Assembly: GCF_037893015.1 (NCBI RefSeq)
Contig: NC_133666.1
Location: forward strand, 626,412,310-626,476,309
Direction: 5' to 3'
Length of the DNA stretch: 64,000 nucleotides
Origin: Macrotis lagotis
Taxonomy: Eukaryota; Chordata; Mammalia; Peramelemorphia; Peramelidae
Shown here: piece by piece, positions 34,627 through 45,000 of the stretch
Position numbering within the stretch: the first letter of the stretch is position 1
Layout: every line of letters begins with the position of its first letter
Program-made: the position numbers and the translations under genes
Notes under the pieces: generated by a model
Seen by the model: only the letters and a program-made list of their open reading frames with translations
Databases searched by the model: none
What the model was told of the DNA's origin: nothing

Positions 34627-35146
34627 ATATATACATATATATATATAAACCCCTCCCCATTCACCCACACTTGCCCTGAATGAAGCCCACTGACAGCTAG
34701 AGAAATAGAGAGGGAGGGCACATTTGCAACAGCAGCTGGCACCACAGCAGGAGAACCCTATCTCTGCCTTAGCTTCCTCAGGCTTGGCCTAAAGATTCCT
34801 AAAGACTCTGAAGCTGGTTCTGGGAAAAGGAAGGCAGAGAGGAAAGGCAAAGGGTTAAGCCTGAGGCGTCAGAGGAGAAAGCTCACAGCTTTTCTAACCA
34901 TTCTCCTCCCATAGAAGTTCACTGGACAAAACCCAAAGGCAATTCCTGCAGGCCCAGAAACCACGTTTATCAGGCATCCTGTGAAATAGCAAGATGAGAC
35001 ACTCTTCAAACCAAAACTCGTAATGGGTGGCAGGGTGGTCCACCCAGAGACTAAAGCAGAGAAAGAAAGAAGCAGACAATAAGTCTAGACCCAAGAGGAA
35101 ACAAGGTCCTTACATCCCTACTGAGCTCCAGGATCCTTACCTCCAG
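34627..35146 (+). promoter_or_regulatory. possible upstream TSPAN16 promoter and 5' non-coding exon
   Basis: A non-repeat block in a repeat-filled intergenic region. A TATAAA at 34644-34649 follows a (TA)n run, and the block ends at a textbook donor, CAG|GTAAGTCAG, with GT at 35147. TSPAN16 exon 1 lies 3.8 kb downstream and has a pyrimidine-rich acceptor (AG 38881-38882) before its ATG. That this block is its spliced 5' UTR exon is inference; it may equally be an enhancer or nothing. Confidence 0.3.
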
Positions 35147-35344
35147 GTAAGTCAGCAGGGTATACCTGTACCTCCCTAACCTCATGGGCTGCCAGGAGGA
35201 GGATCCTTCAGTGGCAATTTAGAATCTGAAATCCAGTCATCTTTGAGAAACTCAAGTGGTGTCCCCAGTAATGGGGAGGTAAGAAGAAAGCTCAGAGGGT
35301 TTTTAGCTTATCAAACTAGAACTCTATCAGAGTTGCAGGGGTAG
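35147..35344. other. no feature seen
   Basis: Unique-looking continuation of the block above. Confidence 0.45.
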
Positions 35345-35560
35345 TGATAATTTTGCTTCTTGACTTTTATGTTATTTTATTTTTTCCAATTTCATGCAAA
35401 GGCAGTTTTCAACATTCGTCTTTTTGTAAGCTTTTGAGTTCCACATTTTTCTATCAACCTCCCTTCCCTCTCCCCAACCCATGGAAGATATAGGTTGTTC
35501 TTGTACCATCATGTTTAAGATATTTCTATATTTCATGGAATATTTAAAAATGGATTTTTA
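35345..35560 (-). mobile_element. L1 3' end fragment, minus
   Basis: Reads 'tttccaatttcatgcaaagg', 'cagttttcaacattcgtctt' and 'tgagttccacatttttctat', the reversed L1 terminus. Confidence 0.7.
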
Positions 35561-36149
35561 TTTTCATCTTTTGTTTATACATCAAATAGATTTTCCCTTG
35601 AATCCTTCTTCCTTCTTCTCTCCCACTTTGGTACAAGCCAACTCTTATAACAGAGAATTTTTTCCTAGGATATATATATATATCCTAGTGTTTATCATCA
35701 TCATTCATCATCATTATCATTTGATTTTCCCTTTGAGGAACTTCTGCCAAAATACATTGTGCCTTCTCTGTATCTTGGGAGTTTTACAGAGCTACTTTTG
35801 AGGTTAAATTGACTTGCCAGCACTCAGAGGCAGGACTTTTGGGTATTTTGAAAATATTAATACTCTATATAAAAGTGAGCTGTTATTTATTGTTCCTGTC
35901 TTGTTCTTTGGGCATTTAAGTGATTCGTGTCTGTGTCCTTCCTCATCCCCACATATCTTTTTCCCTTATACTTTAACTCCTTTATCACTGGCCTTTGCAC
36001 TGCTACAGTTTCTCCTGGGTCGCATTCTTGTGACACTTTAAAGGTAACAGAGTATTTTATCCCCCAGCCCCAGGGCCTTGCCTTGCCTAAAGGTGACACT
36101 TATGATGCTTTTTCACTGGGTAGTAGTAGGATTTGAAAAATTTATAAAT
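35561..36149. other. no gene; contains a 24-bp perfect palindrome
   Basis: AT-rich sequence. The palindrome at 35665-35688 has arms ctagga/tcctag around alternating TA. No exon recognised; two opposite-strand frames at 35814-36136 look fortuitous. Confidence 0.5.
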
Positions 36150-36285
36150 GTAAGTAGAGGGGTGGCTATAGTGCACTAGTACAGGAGGACCTGAGTTCAA
36201 ATCTGGTCTCAGACACTTAATAATTACCTGGCTGTGTGGCCTTGGGCAAGTCACTTAACCCCAATGCCTTCCAAAAAACCTTTAA
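36150..36285 (+). mobile_element. SINE-A, plus, shortened head
   Basis: Reads 'gggtggctatagtgcactag', 'ttcaaatctggtctcagaca' and 'gcaagtcacttaaccccaat'. Confidence 0.8.
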
Positions 36286-36334
36286 ATTAGTAGAAAGTAG
36301 AAATAAATAGAAAAGAAAGACCAGTAGAAAAAGG

Positions 36335-36396
36335 TATAAATAAATAAATAAATGAATGAATGAATAATAAATAAATAAATAGATAGATAGATAAAT
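36335..36396. repeat. (AAAT)n/(GATA)n microsatellite
   Basis: aaat, gaat and gata units in tandem. Confidence 0.92.
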
Positions 36397-36423
36397 CTCT
36401 CACTATCACTAACATCTGGATCT

Positions 36424-36779
36424 TTGCAATAGACCAGGAATAAGTCTATCTGGGATTTAGTCCCATCTTAACCATTAGCTTGCTGTGTGATCTTAGACAA
36501 GTCACTCTCTGGGCCTCTATTTCAATGAATGTTAAATTTGGAAGGGATTTTGGAGATTATATAATCTCCAAATGCATTTCTAGGAGGGGAAATACTGAGT
36601 TAATGGGGTGTTTGAGACTTAGGGGATAATTTTCATTTGGATGGAGAATTGCACAATCAGGGCAATGCTAAATTCAAAGGAATCAATCACTAAGGTTGAA
36701 AATCTGTGGGATCCCACTATGCATAGAGGACACTATTAGACATAAATAGGTATATGTGTTTGTGTGTGTGTATGTGTAA
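36424..36779 (+). repeat. MIR fragment (about 36440-36600), rest plain
   Basis: 'ttgctgtgtgatcttagaca' and 'agtcactctctgggcctcta' are the MIR core. Confidence 0.6.
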
Positions 36780-37120
36780 AGTTATTCTATACATCTGTTT
36801 ATGAATTCTTTTTCTGGATGCAGATAACATCTTTCTTCGTATGTCTTTTATTGTTAATTTGCGCATTTATAATAGTCACAATAACTTATTCATTCAAAGT
36901 TGTTTTTAAAAAAGTGTTGTTACTATATACAATGTTCTCTTGGTTCTGCTCCTTTCATTTTTCATTATTTTATGAAAGTAGTTCCATGTTTTTGTAAAAT
37001 CAAGTTCAGCATTTTCAGCCCAGTAGTACTCCATCACAATCACATAGCACACCTTGTCTAATTATTCCCCAATGGATGAGCATCCCTGCAATTTCCAGTT
37101 CTTTGCCACCAAAAAGAGAG
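36780..37120 (-). mobile_element. L1 3' UTR fragment, minus
   Basis: Reads 'acaatgttctcttggttctg', 'cagtagtactccatcacaat' and 'ttccagttctttgccaccaa'. Confidence 0.7.
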
Positions 37121-37639
37121 TTTTTTTCTTCACTCTCCAAGGGCACCTGAGACCTCAAACCTTCTTCTTTATGGGATGAGGCAGGAGGCAAGGCATCTCA
37201 AAAGCACTTTGCTCCCAATCCATTTTATAGGTGGAAAAACTGGTCAGGGGTTGGGGAGGGAGGGGACAGGTAGAAAGAGAATCAAGCAAAGAGAGACTGT
37301 TTAGGGACACTGGAGGTGGCCTATTCCTTCTTCCTTTCAAGGAACTGTGTCAGGAGAAATCTCTGCCTGTGTTATGAAAACAATGAGTGGCTATTCTTCA
37401 GTCCCTGGGCACCCACCCTGCTCTGACCAGTCTGAGGAAAACCATGGAATTCCTCTAAGCAATGATGTCAAGCCACACTTGTGGGTCAGCTCAGCTTGAA
37501 GGCAAAGCAGAGGGTTTGCCTCCTGGGGATGCCTGTCATTCCTCCTTATCTGACCAAGTCTCATTCCACATTTGCGTAGGTGGGGATTGTGTCATACTCC
37601 AAATCTTAAGATTTAGAACTAGAAGGTATCTGATTTAGA
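37121..37639. other. unique-looking block, no gene seen
   Basis: Non-repeat by eye, 1.4-1.8 kb upstream of TSPAN16. It could hold regulatory sequence; no exon can be framed. Confidence 0.45.
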
Positions 37640-37790
37640 AATAATCTAGTAAAGTCTGCCCACCTGTTTTACAATTGAGGAAACTGAGACCCAGAGAAAT
37701 ACATTTCCCAAGGCCACAGAGATCATAAATGTAGCAGTAGAAAGATTTTAATTCAGATTATCTGACACAAAATTCAGGGCTCTTTAGTCC
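37640..37790 (-). repeat. MIR, minus orientation
   Basis: Contains 'ttttacaattgaggaaactg' and 'agacccagagaaatacattt'. Confidence 0.75.
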
Positions 37791-37984
37791 CATGATTAAT
37801 AAGGGAATAGATTTAAAACTGGAAATGATCTTAAAGGATGTCTGGCTCAGCCTCTTCAGTTTCGTAAACAACTAATTTACTAGTTACTAATTTAGTAACA
37901 TTTGAACCCTGGTTCTCTAACACCAAATTCAACATTTTTAGGACACCATCCTGCCCCTCTGAGAAGGAGCCTTGAAATACCACT

Positions 37985-38215
37985 TTAATGTGAGGGAGAG
38001 CAGGGCACAGTAGAAGGGACACTGGTCTTGCTGTCATCAGACTTGAATTCTAGTCCTGACTCTGACACTTAGTAGCTGTGTGACCCTGTGTTAATCACTC
38101 GACCCCACTGTGCCCCAGTTTTTCCATCAGGAAAACAGGAATGATAATACTTGTATTAGGTACTTCATATGATTGCAGAGAAGAATACACTTAGTAAACT
38201 GGAAAATGTTTAAGA
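37985..38215 (+). repeat. MIR, plus orientation
   Basis: 'gacttgaattctagtcctga', 'cttagtagctgtgtgaccct' and 'cagtttttccatcaggaaaa' give the classic MIR order. Confidence 0.85.
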
Positions 38216-38512
38216 AATTGGTGGTGTTATTATTTATTTTTGTTTTCTGTTTTGTTTGTTCTTAACCTCAAGATTGGTAAAAAGAACTTTTGACTCTATT
38301 GTATTTGGGTAATTCATCCGAGGAAGGCGAACTGAAGGGCTTCCCACATTATTTACAAGGGTCAAGCCACCAGCTGAAGGAAGCCTTTTCCCAATCCCCT
38401 TAGAGTAGAGTTGGAGCATCCCCAGGAAAGGAGGCCAGGTCTAGGAGTCCAGAGTCACACAAGCTTCTGGCCATCTTTGAAGCTAAGGTATGGTCTCTTA
38501 TAGATATGTGGT
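38216..38512. other. no feature seen
   Basis: No element or exon recognised; lies just upstream of TSPAN16. Confidence 0.45.
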
Positions 38513-38734
38513 CTGGGGCAGCTAAATGGTCCAGTAAATCAGGAGTGGGAGTTCGAATCCAGCCTCTGACACTTACTAGACATATGAGCTTGGGCAAGTC
38601 ACTTAACCCTAATTGCCCCACACCCAGGACCATCTCCAGTCATCCTGGTTCATATCTGGCCATTGGACCCAGATGGCTCTGGAGAAGAAAGTGAGGCTGG
38701 TGCCCCCTCACTCAAGTCCAATTCATGAGCTTGT
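38513..38734 (+). repeat. SINE-B, plus orientation
   Basis: Reads 'ggggcagctaaatggtccag', 'acaccca ggaccatctccag' and 'ggctctggagaagaaagtga'. It ends at the trinucleotide run that follows. Confidence 0.8.
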
Positions 38735-38778
38735 ATTTATTATTATTATTATTATTGTTGTTGTTGTTATTATTTATA
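38735..38778. repeat. (TTA)n(TTG)n microsatellite
   Basis: Tandem tta then ttg units, about 150 bases before the TSPAN16 5' UTR. Confidence 0.92.
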
Positions 38779-38882
38779 GTCAGGGACCAAGTAGCACTAC
38801 AAGTCGCTATCCCATCTGGCCTGCCTTCCTCCAGACCATTGGAGGAAATTTGCTAAAGCGTTGACTTTCTCCTACTACCCAG

Positions 38883-38974
38883 GCAACTGTCTTGCAGATT
38901 CCTGGAAAACCAGTGGCTGCTCTTTGGAGACACTGAATTAGCATCACCATTGCCTAGGCTTCAAACAGAGGAAG
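38883..38974 (+). other. TSPAN16: TSPAN16 5' UTR (start of exon inferred)
   Basis: Runs from a likely acceptor (gactttctcctactacccag, AG at 38881-38882) to the ATG. It carries the in-frame stop at 38939. The real 5' end is not determined. Confidence 0.5.
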
Positions 38975-39031
38975 ATGGCTCTTTTTTCTCTCCTAAAAAT
39001 TCTGATGTTTCTTTTCAACAGCATCATATTT
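38975..39031 (+). CDS. TSPAN16: TSPAN16 coding exon 1
   Basis: Encodes MALFSLLKILMFLFNSIIF, the cytosolic N-terminus and first half of TM1, ending at GTGAGT. The ATG has A at -3 and G at +4 (strong Kozak). An in-frame TAG at 38939-38941 with no ATG between fixes this start, if the exon is contiguous upstream. A pyrimidine-rich AG at 38881-38882 suggests a 5' UTR intron. Confidence 0.88.
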
Positions 39032-42000
39032 GTGAGTATGAGACTAAGAAGGGTTTTTCCCTATGTCTTCCTTCCCTCCTACTCAGCCCAGACATATTCC
39101 AGGAAAGGGAAATTTCTGAGAAGTCCCCAATATCAAATGTTTCCCTCTATAACCAAAATTCTGCCTGAGTGAGTTACAGAGATTCTTTCTGGCTCAGATG
39201 GGAGGGACCACTCATGCTAGGCTAGGGTTATTGGGCATTCAGTTCATACCCTCTTGATGTTTTTTCTATCATGTGTTTCCATTCTGCCCTCTTTTCTGAA
39301 AGTTCCCATCATGAGTCTTCTTTGGGAATACATTTACTGGGCAATACAGAGTTATTCAATATGCTTGAGGGGAATGGCTGAAAGATGGGTCAGGGGAGTG
39401 AGCCTAGTTTACTCTGGTCAGCCTATTGAGGACTGCCAACACTCTGGGAATGCCTGAACAGTAAGTCACCATCTCTGTTCCAAATGCCAAGGCAGCAAGG
39501 AAAATTTCCCTAGTCCAGAACTTTAAGGAGGAAGAGCTGGACACAGACAGGAAGTTTTCTGATGAAGTTATTTCTTTCTCCAGTATTAAAACACTAATGA
39601 AAGCAATGCTCCCATTCTTTCTCCCTCTTTCTCTTCCCTAGTTTGGGGGATTGGGACTACTGGGGCTTGGCTTATGTTTGAAAATAGATGGAAGCGCCTT
39701 TACTGACTTTCTGGGGTCTTCAGTCTCACCATTCACTCAGCTAGTGGTTATCCGGTATCTCTGCATCGTCATCGGCAGCATTCTCTCGCTCCTAGGACTC
39801 CTGGGCTGCTGGGGAGCCATAAGGGAAAACAAGAGCCTATTGTTGCTGGTAAGTAGAAGAAGGAAGCTGGGCCTGAGAATTTTGTTGGTTTGAACCTGTT
39901 TCATGTTTTTTGGCAAGTTCAGGGTTCCATTCCCAAGTAGCTTTGGGTGGAGGAAGACTGTTATTAAACCCAACCTCTGTGGGTACCAACTAGCTACTTT
40001 TCTCATCAATAGGTAGTGAAGGTCTCTAAAGTGGGGTTGAACTACATTGACTCATCCTCACTCTAGAGACCTTTGTTGAATTCAAGGCTCCTTTTAAAGT
40101 TTAGGTTCACTAGCATGCTTACTATTTGTTCGATTTCAATAGTCTCCAGAACTAGATAGGAAAATTATTACTCAAAAGACCAACTGAGACATTGAGAAAT
40201 TGGCCAATGGGAGAATTTTTCTTATTTATTTAGAAACATTGCTACCAATGAGTAGGATGCTAATATAGGGATCCTAGAAGTCAGTGAGTGACCAATAGCA
40301 GTGACCAGATCTCTTTTGTTCTAGTTTTTCATCATAATATTGATCATCTTCCTGGTCAAGTTGGCGAGTGCTTTGATCATCCTAGTCTTCTCCTCAATTG
40401 TAAGTATTCAAAGTTTGGTTTTGACTTATGATCTGAGCAAGAACCCTGTACCCGCTATCTCTTTATTTTTTAAAAACTTCATTGAAGTCTTTTGGTTTTT
40501 ATATCAACTTCATTTCTGAAAAAAAAAAACCTTCACCCTCCCAGTAAACTAAGTCTTATAACAAAAAAAAAGGAAGTGGGGAAAGAATAATTCAGCAAAA
40601 CCAACAGTATATGCAATGTTCCACATTCACAGTGCCTCATTTCTGGAAAAAAAAGAGAGAAGATAGTGCATTTGTATTTTTGTATCTATTTTTCAAACTA
40701 ATATACCTTAAAAGTTCTTATGGAAGGCTAGTTATTTTGGAGAGATGGGAGTCTGGGAAGTGAGGAGACCTACCATGGGGGAATGTTCTATGGGAATAAC
40801 TAAAAAAGGATATAATAAATGGTATCAGTATTTCAGCAAAGGTATTTGTAGTGCCAGGAAGTTGCTTTGAATAGGAATGGAAGCAGATAGCAGTCATTTA
40901 AAGTATTCTTTATTCTTTTACATGACTATTCTCCAATGTATTTATCTCTTAAACCTTTAAAAATGAAAATGAATTACTATTCTAAGCTAGTCCTCTGAGT
41001 TTATAAATTTTCCTATTCATGTTATTGTAATTACTCATTGTCACTGTCTTTTAGTCTTTTCTATTTATATTACTGTAGGCTTTGTATAATTGTTTCTCCA
41101 TATCTGCTTACTTCACTCTGCATTTGCTCATATAAGTCTTTCTATTTTCTCTGAATTCCTCATAACCATTGTTTCATGTGGTATAAGCTTCATAAATTGC
41201 AATTTGTTCAGTCTTGTTCAGTACTACCAGAAAATGATACCCTACATTGTTTCTAGTGTTTTGCTATCACAAAAAGTTGTCATTAAAATGATGAGAAAGC
41301 TTGGTTTGGGGAGAACATGGTGGAGACTTCTGGATAAAATGACTTTCTGAACAGATCATTCTGTTCTCACATACTTACTGCAACAAAAACTTGAACTTTG
41401 TATACTAGACTGAAAAATGTAACATGATAAAAAAAAACTATAGTTAATAACAGCTATCACTCTGAATTGCTTAAAAGTCAGCCAGAAACCCCTGAGCAGC
41501 AGAAAGGCCTGCAAATGCAGCGCAAACACAGGCAGACAAGCCCACATCCTCCCTGTGCAAACAGAAACATACCAGAGACATGTTTAGCCTGTGAGATTCT
41601 GGGTCTAGAGGAAACAACAATGGAGGGCCCCCCCAAAAAGCCCCAGGGTGGCTGAAAAGGTCAGAGTGGGGACTTTAGAAGCCCCAAGAGTGGCTAAAAA
41701 CTAGAGCAGCAGCCGTCCTTGGACCTGAATAGCCCAGGAGCCCAGAGACTTCTAGCATCCTGTCTTTCATGAAGATCCAGCACTCTGAACCTCCAAGATC
41801 AGCAAGGGCCGAGACCTGACAAGAAAGCATACTTCAATGAAGAATCTAAAAGGACTTCATGTGAGACAAGCAGGGTCAACTACTTCAAATAAAATTCTTG
41901 CAGGGGACTAACCCTAGCACAATTTAAGAACTTAAGATAGAGGCATGAGTAAATCAAAGAAAATATTGACCAGATCAAAAAAATATATTGTTGATCTAGC

Positions 42001-45000
42001 AATCCATCAAAATAAGGAGAACTTTTGTAATAATTTTAAAGGGGAAAAATGATTCTCTACAAAGGCTACATGAGTACATAAAAGAAATGAAGTAAGAGAT
42101 TGAAAAATGAAATAAAAATTGTAGGGAAAAGAATTGGAAAGAGGAGAAATATCTTAGAAGAGAAAGTTAGTAAACCTTACTAAAGAAATGTACTTCTTGA
42201 AAACTGTAACAGACTAAACAGAAATCAAAAGCTCAATGAGACAGCAAGAAATATTAATCAAAAGACTGAATAAAGAAAAAAATTTAAAACCTAGAATTTA
42301 GGAATCAATGGACTCCTTGAAAACCAGGATTTTAAAAAAATCTGGAAACCAGATTTTTTTTAGTTTTATTTTTTTTTTGGCAAGGCAATGGGGTTAAATG
42401 ACTTGCCCAAAGTCACACAGCTAGGTAATTATTAAGTGTCTGAGGTCAGATTTGAATTCAGGTCCTCCTGACTCCAGGGCCAATGCTCTATCCACTGTAC
42501 CACCTAGTTACCCTGGAAACCAAATTTTAAGAATAAACAAAAACTGGTTGATTATGGCAAAGTGACACAGAATAAATACATTAATATTTCTTGAAAATAA
42601 AACAAAAGGAAGAGTTCCAAGAATGTTATATCATAGTCAAAATTCAAAGCTCCAAAGTTGGGAACAGCTAGGTGGCGTAGTGAATGGAACACTGGCCCTG
42701 GAGTCAGGAGGACCTGAGTTCAAATCCGACCTCAGACACTTAATAATTACCTAGTTGTGTGACTTAACCTCATTGCCTTGCAAAAACCTAAAAGAAAAAA
42801 GCTCCAAAGTCAAAATAAAAATATTGCAAGCATCTAGAAAGAAGCAACTCAAATATTAAGCAACCAGAGAGTATTACACAAGACTTGGCAGCTTCTGCTC
42901 AAAATCAGCAGAGATCTTGGTGTATAATATTTCAAAAGCAAAAGATATACTTAAAATTGGGGTGACTAGGTGGTGTAGTGGATGAAGCACTGGCCTTGGA
43001 GTCAGGAGTACCTGGGTTCAAATCCGGTCTCAGACACTTAATAATTACCTAGCTGTGTGGCCATGGGCAAGCCATTTGACCCCATTTGTCTTGCAAAAAC
43101 CTAAAAAAAAAAGATATACTTAAAATCAAGAATAACTTATCATACCAAACTGAATATAATTCTACAGAAGGGAAAATGAATCTTTAATGGAATAGAGAAC
43201 TTTGAAGCATTTCTCATGAAATGAGCAAAACTGAGTAAGACTTGAAATCCTAACAAGAATTGAAATCTAGAAAAGTAAATTTACTCTAACAATGATGATG
43301 TAATACTAACATCTTACCAATCATTTTTTTTGGCAAGGTTTTGAGTTTTACAGTTTTCTTCCTCCCTTCCCTCCCCCTCCCCCTCCCCTGATAGAAAGCA
43401 ATCAGATATAGGCTCTACATTTATAATATAATGCTAACATCGTAATAGGGGAAGGTGAAAAAGTTTCCTTTCAGAACCTTAATGTCTTCAAAGGATATTG
43501 AAGGAGCATAAAGGAGTTAAATGAGAAAAATAGAAGTCCTGGGAATGGATTAGTTCTATTTGAGGATTTTAAGAGGGGGAAAGAGGAAGAAAGGTAAATG
43601 GAATACATTAATGTAGAAGAAAAATGGGATATGACTTTCTATTTCTTATAGTTGGAATACTTGAGGAAGGGGTAGAAGAAGTGGAGGAAAAGGGAAGGGA
43701 AGACAATAACCATTTAAAATTTACCATGGGCAAAGGACTATGCTAAGCACTTTGCAAATTTTATCTCTTTTGGATATCAAATTAACTTAACTCTTATCTG
43801 AAATAGACAAAGCATGGTAAATACACACAAATATCAATAGTTTGGTGTAGAAATATATCAAACTCAAGAGATAAACAAACAGGGATGGTATGATAAGAGG
43901 GTTAAGAGATAATATGGAGGATAATTCTGAGGAGTGAATACTGAGGAGAGAATAGCTACAAGTAAAATAAATTACCTGATTCTGAAGGGGGAATTAAAAG
44001 GGGAAAAAAGAGAAAAGAATAGAATGTAAGGTGTGCCCGGGAATGACTGAATAAATTGTGATAAATGAACTTAATGGAATGTTACCACATAAGAAATTAC
44101 AAAAGATTATTTCAGGGAGTCCTAGATGGTATTAAATGATGCAGCATGAAGTGAGGGAACCAGGAGAACAATTTATACAAGGACAAAGAAAAACAACCTT
44201 AAAAGCTTTAAGAAATCTGATCAATGTAATGATCAACTCTGCTTCCAGAGGATCTATAATGAGACATGTTATCTACCTCTTGAGAGAGAGGTGATAGACT
44301 CCAGATGTACACAGGCTAATAGGTGAATCTTATTTATTTTTCTTTACAATATTTTTTGTTTTATTTTTATTCTTTTCTTATTGATATTTTATTTTTTCTA
44401 ATTACATGTTCTGTAAGTCTTCAACATTCATCCACATGCATATTTATAAGTTACATACTTTTCTTCTACCCTCTTTACCCACTCCCCTCCTCTCAGTAGC
44501 AAGCAGTCTAGTGAACATACAATATTAAGTGTTAAGCTGCATTGACTTTAGAACTCTGATCGACATAACGATCAATCACAAATTCCAGAGGACTCATGAT
44601 GCAACATGCTATTCATCTCCTGACAGAGAGAACATGGACTCAGAGTACAGATTGAGACATCCTTTTTTTTCATGGCTAATAGGGAAATTAGTTTTGCTTA
44701 GTTCTATGCTTTATTAACAGGAATTTTATTTTCTTTCTTTCTCAATAAGGGTAGCCAAGAGAAAAAGAAGTCAAATTTTCACTAATTGAAAAAATATTCG
44801 CAAATTTTAAAATGAAAAATTACAATATTAAATCTTAGTGTTTATCTACTCTTTGTTCATTTCAAGGTTTTTTTTCCCCTTTCTCTTGATCTTTAATGGA
44901 AGAAGAGATGGGCTTAACAATAGGAACATCACCAAAAAAGGAAAAGTCATTGAAATATTTTTTAAATGCCTGGAAAAGAATAGAAGGAAATTCAGAAGAA

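Larger units (their letters stand above)
41299..44330 (+). mobile_element. HAL1-like or L1 element in intron 3, plus, with three SINEs
   Basis: Starts 'ggggagaacatggtggagac', similar to the L1-type 5' end, then A-rich sequence with ORF1-like fragments and a 3' part rich in 'agggaaccaggagaacaatt'. No reverse transcriptase motif was seen, so a half-L1 is likelier than a full L1. Three SINE-A copies with clear TSDs sit inside. Confidence 0.55.

Noticed and set aside
38975..39172. 65-codon frame continuing past MALFSLLKILMFLFNSIIF
   Set aside because: The frame runs through the GTGAGT donor into intron 1; only the first 19 codons belong to TSPAN16.
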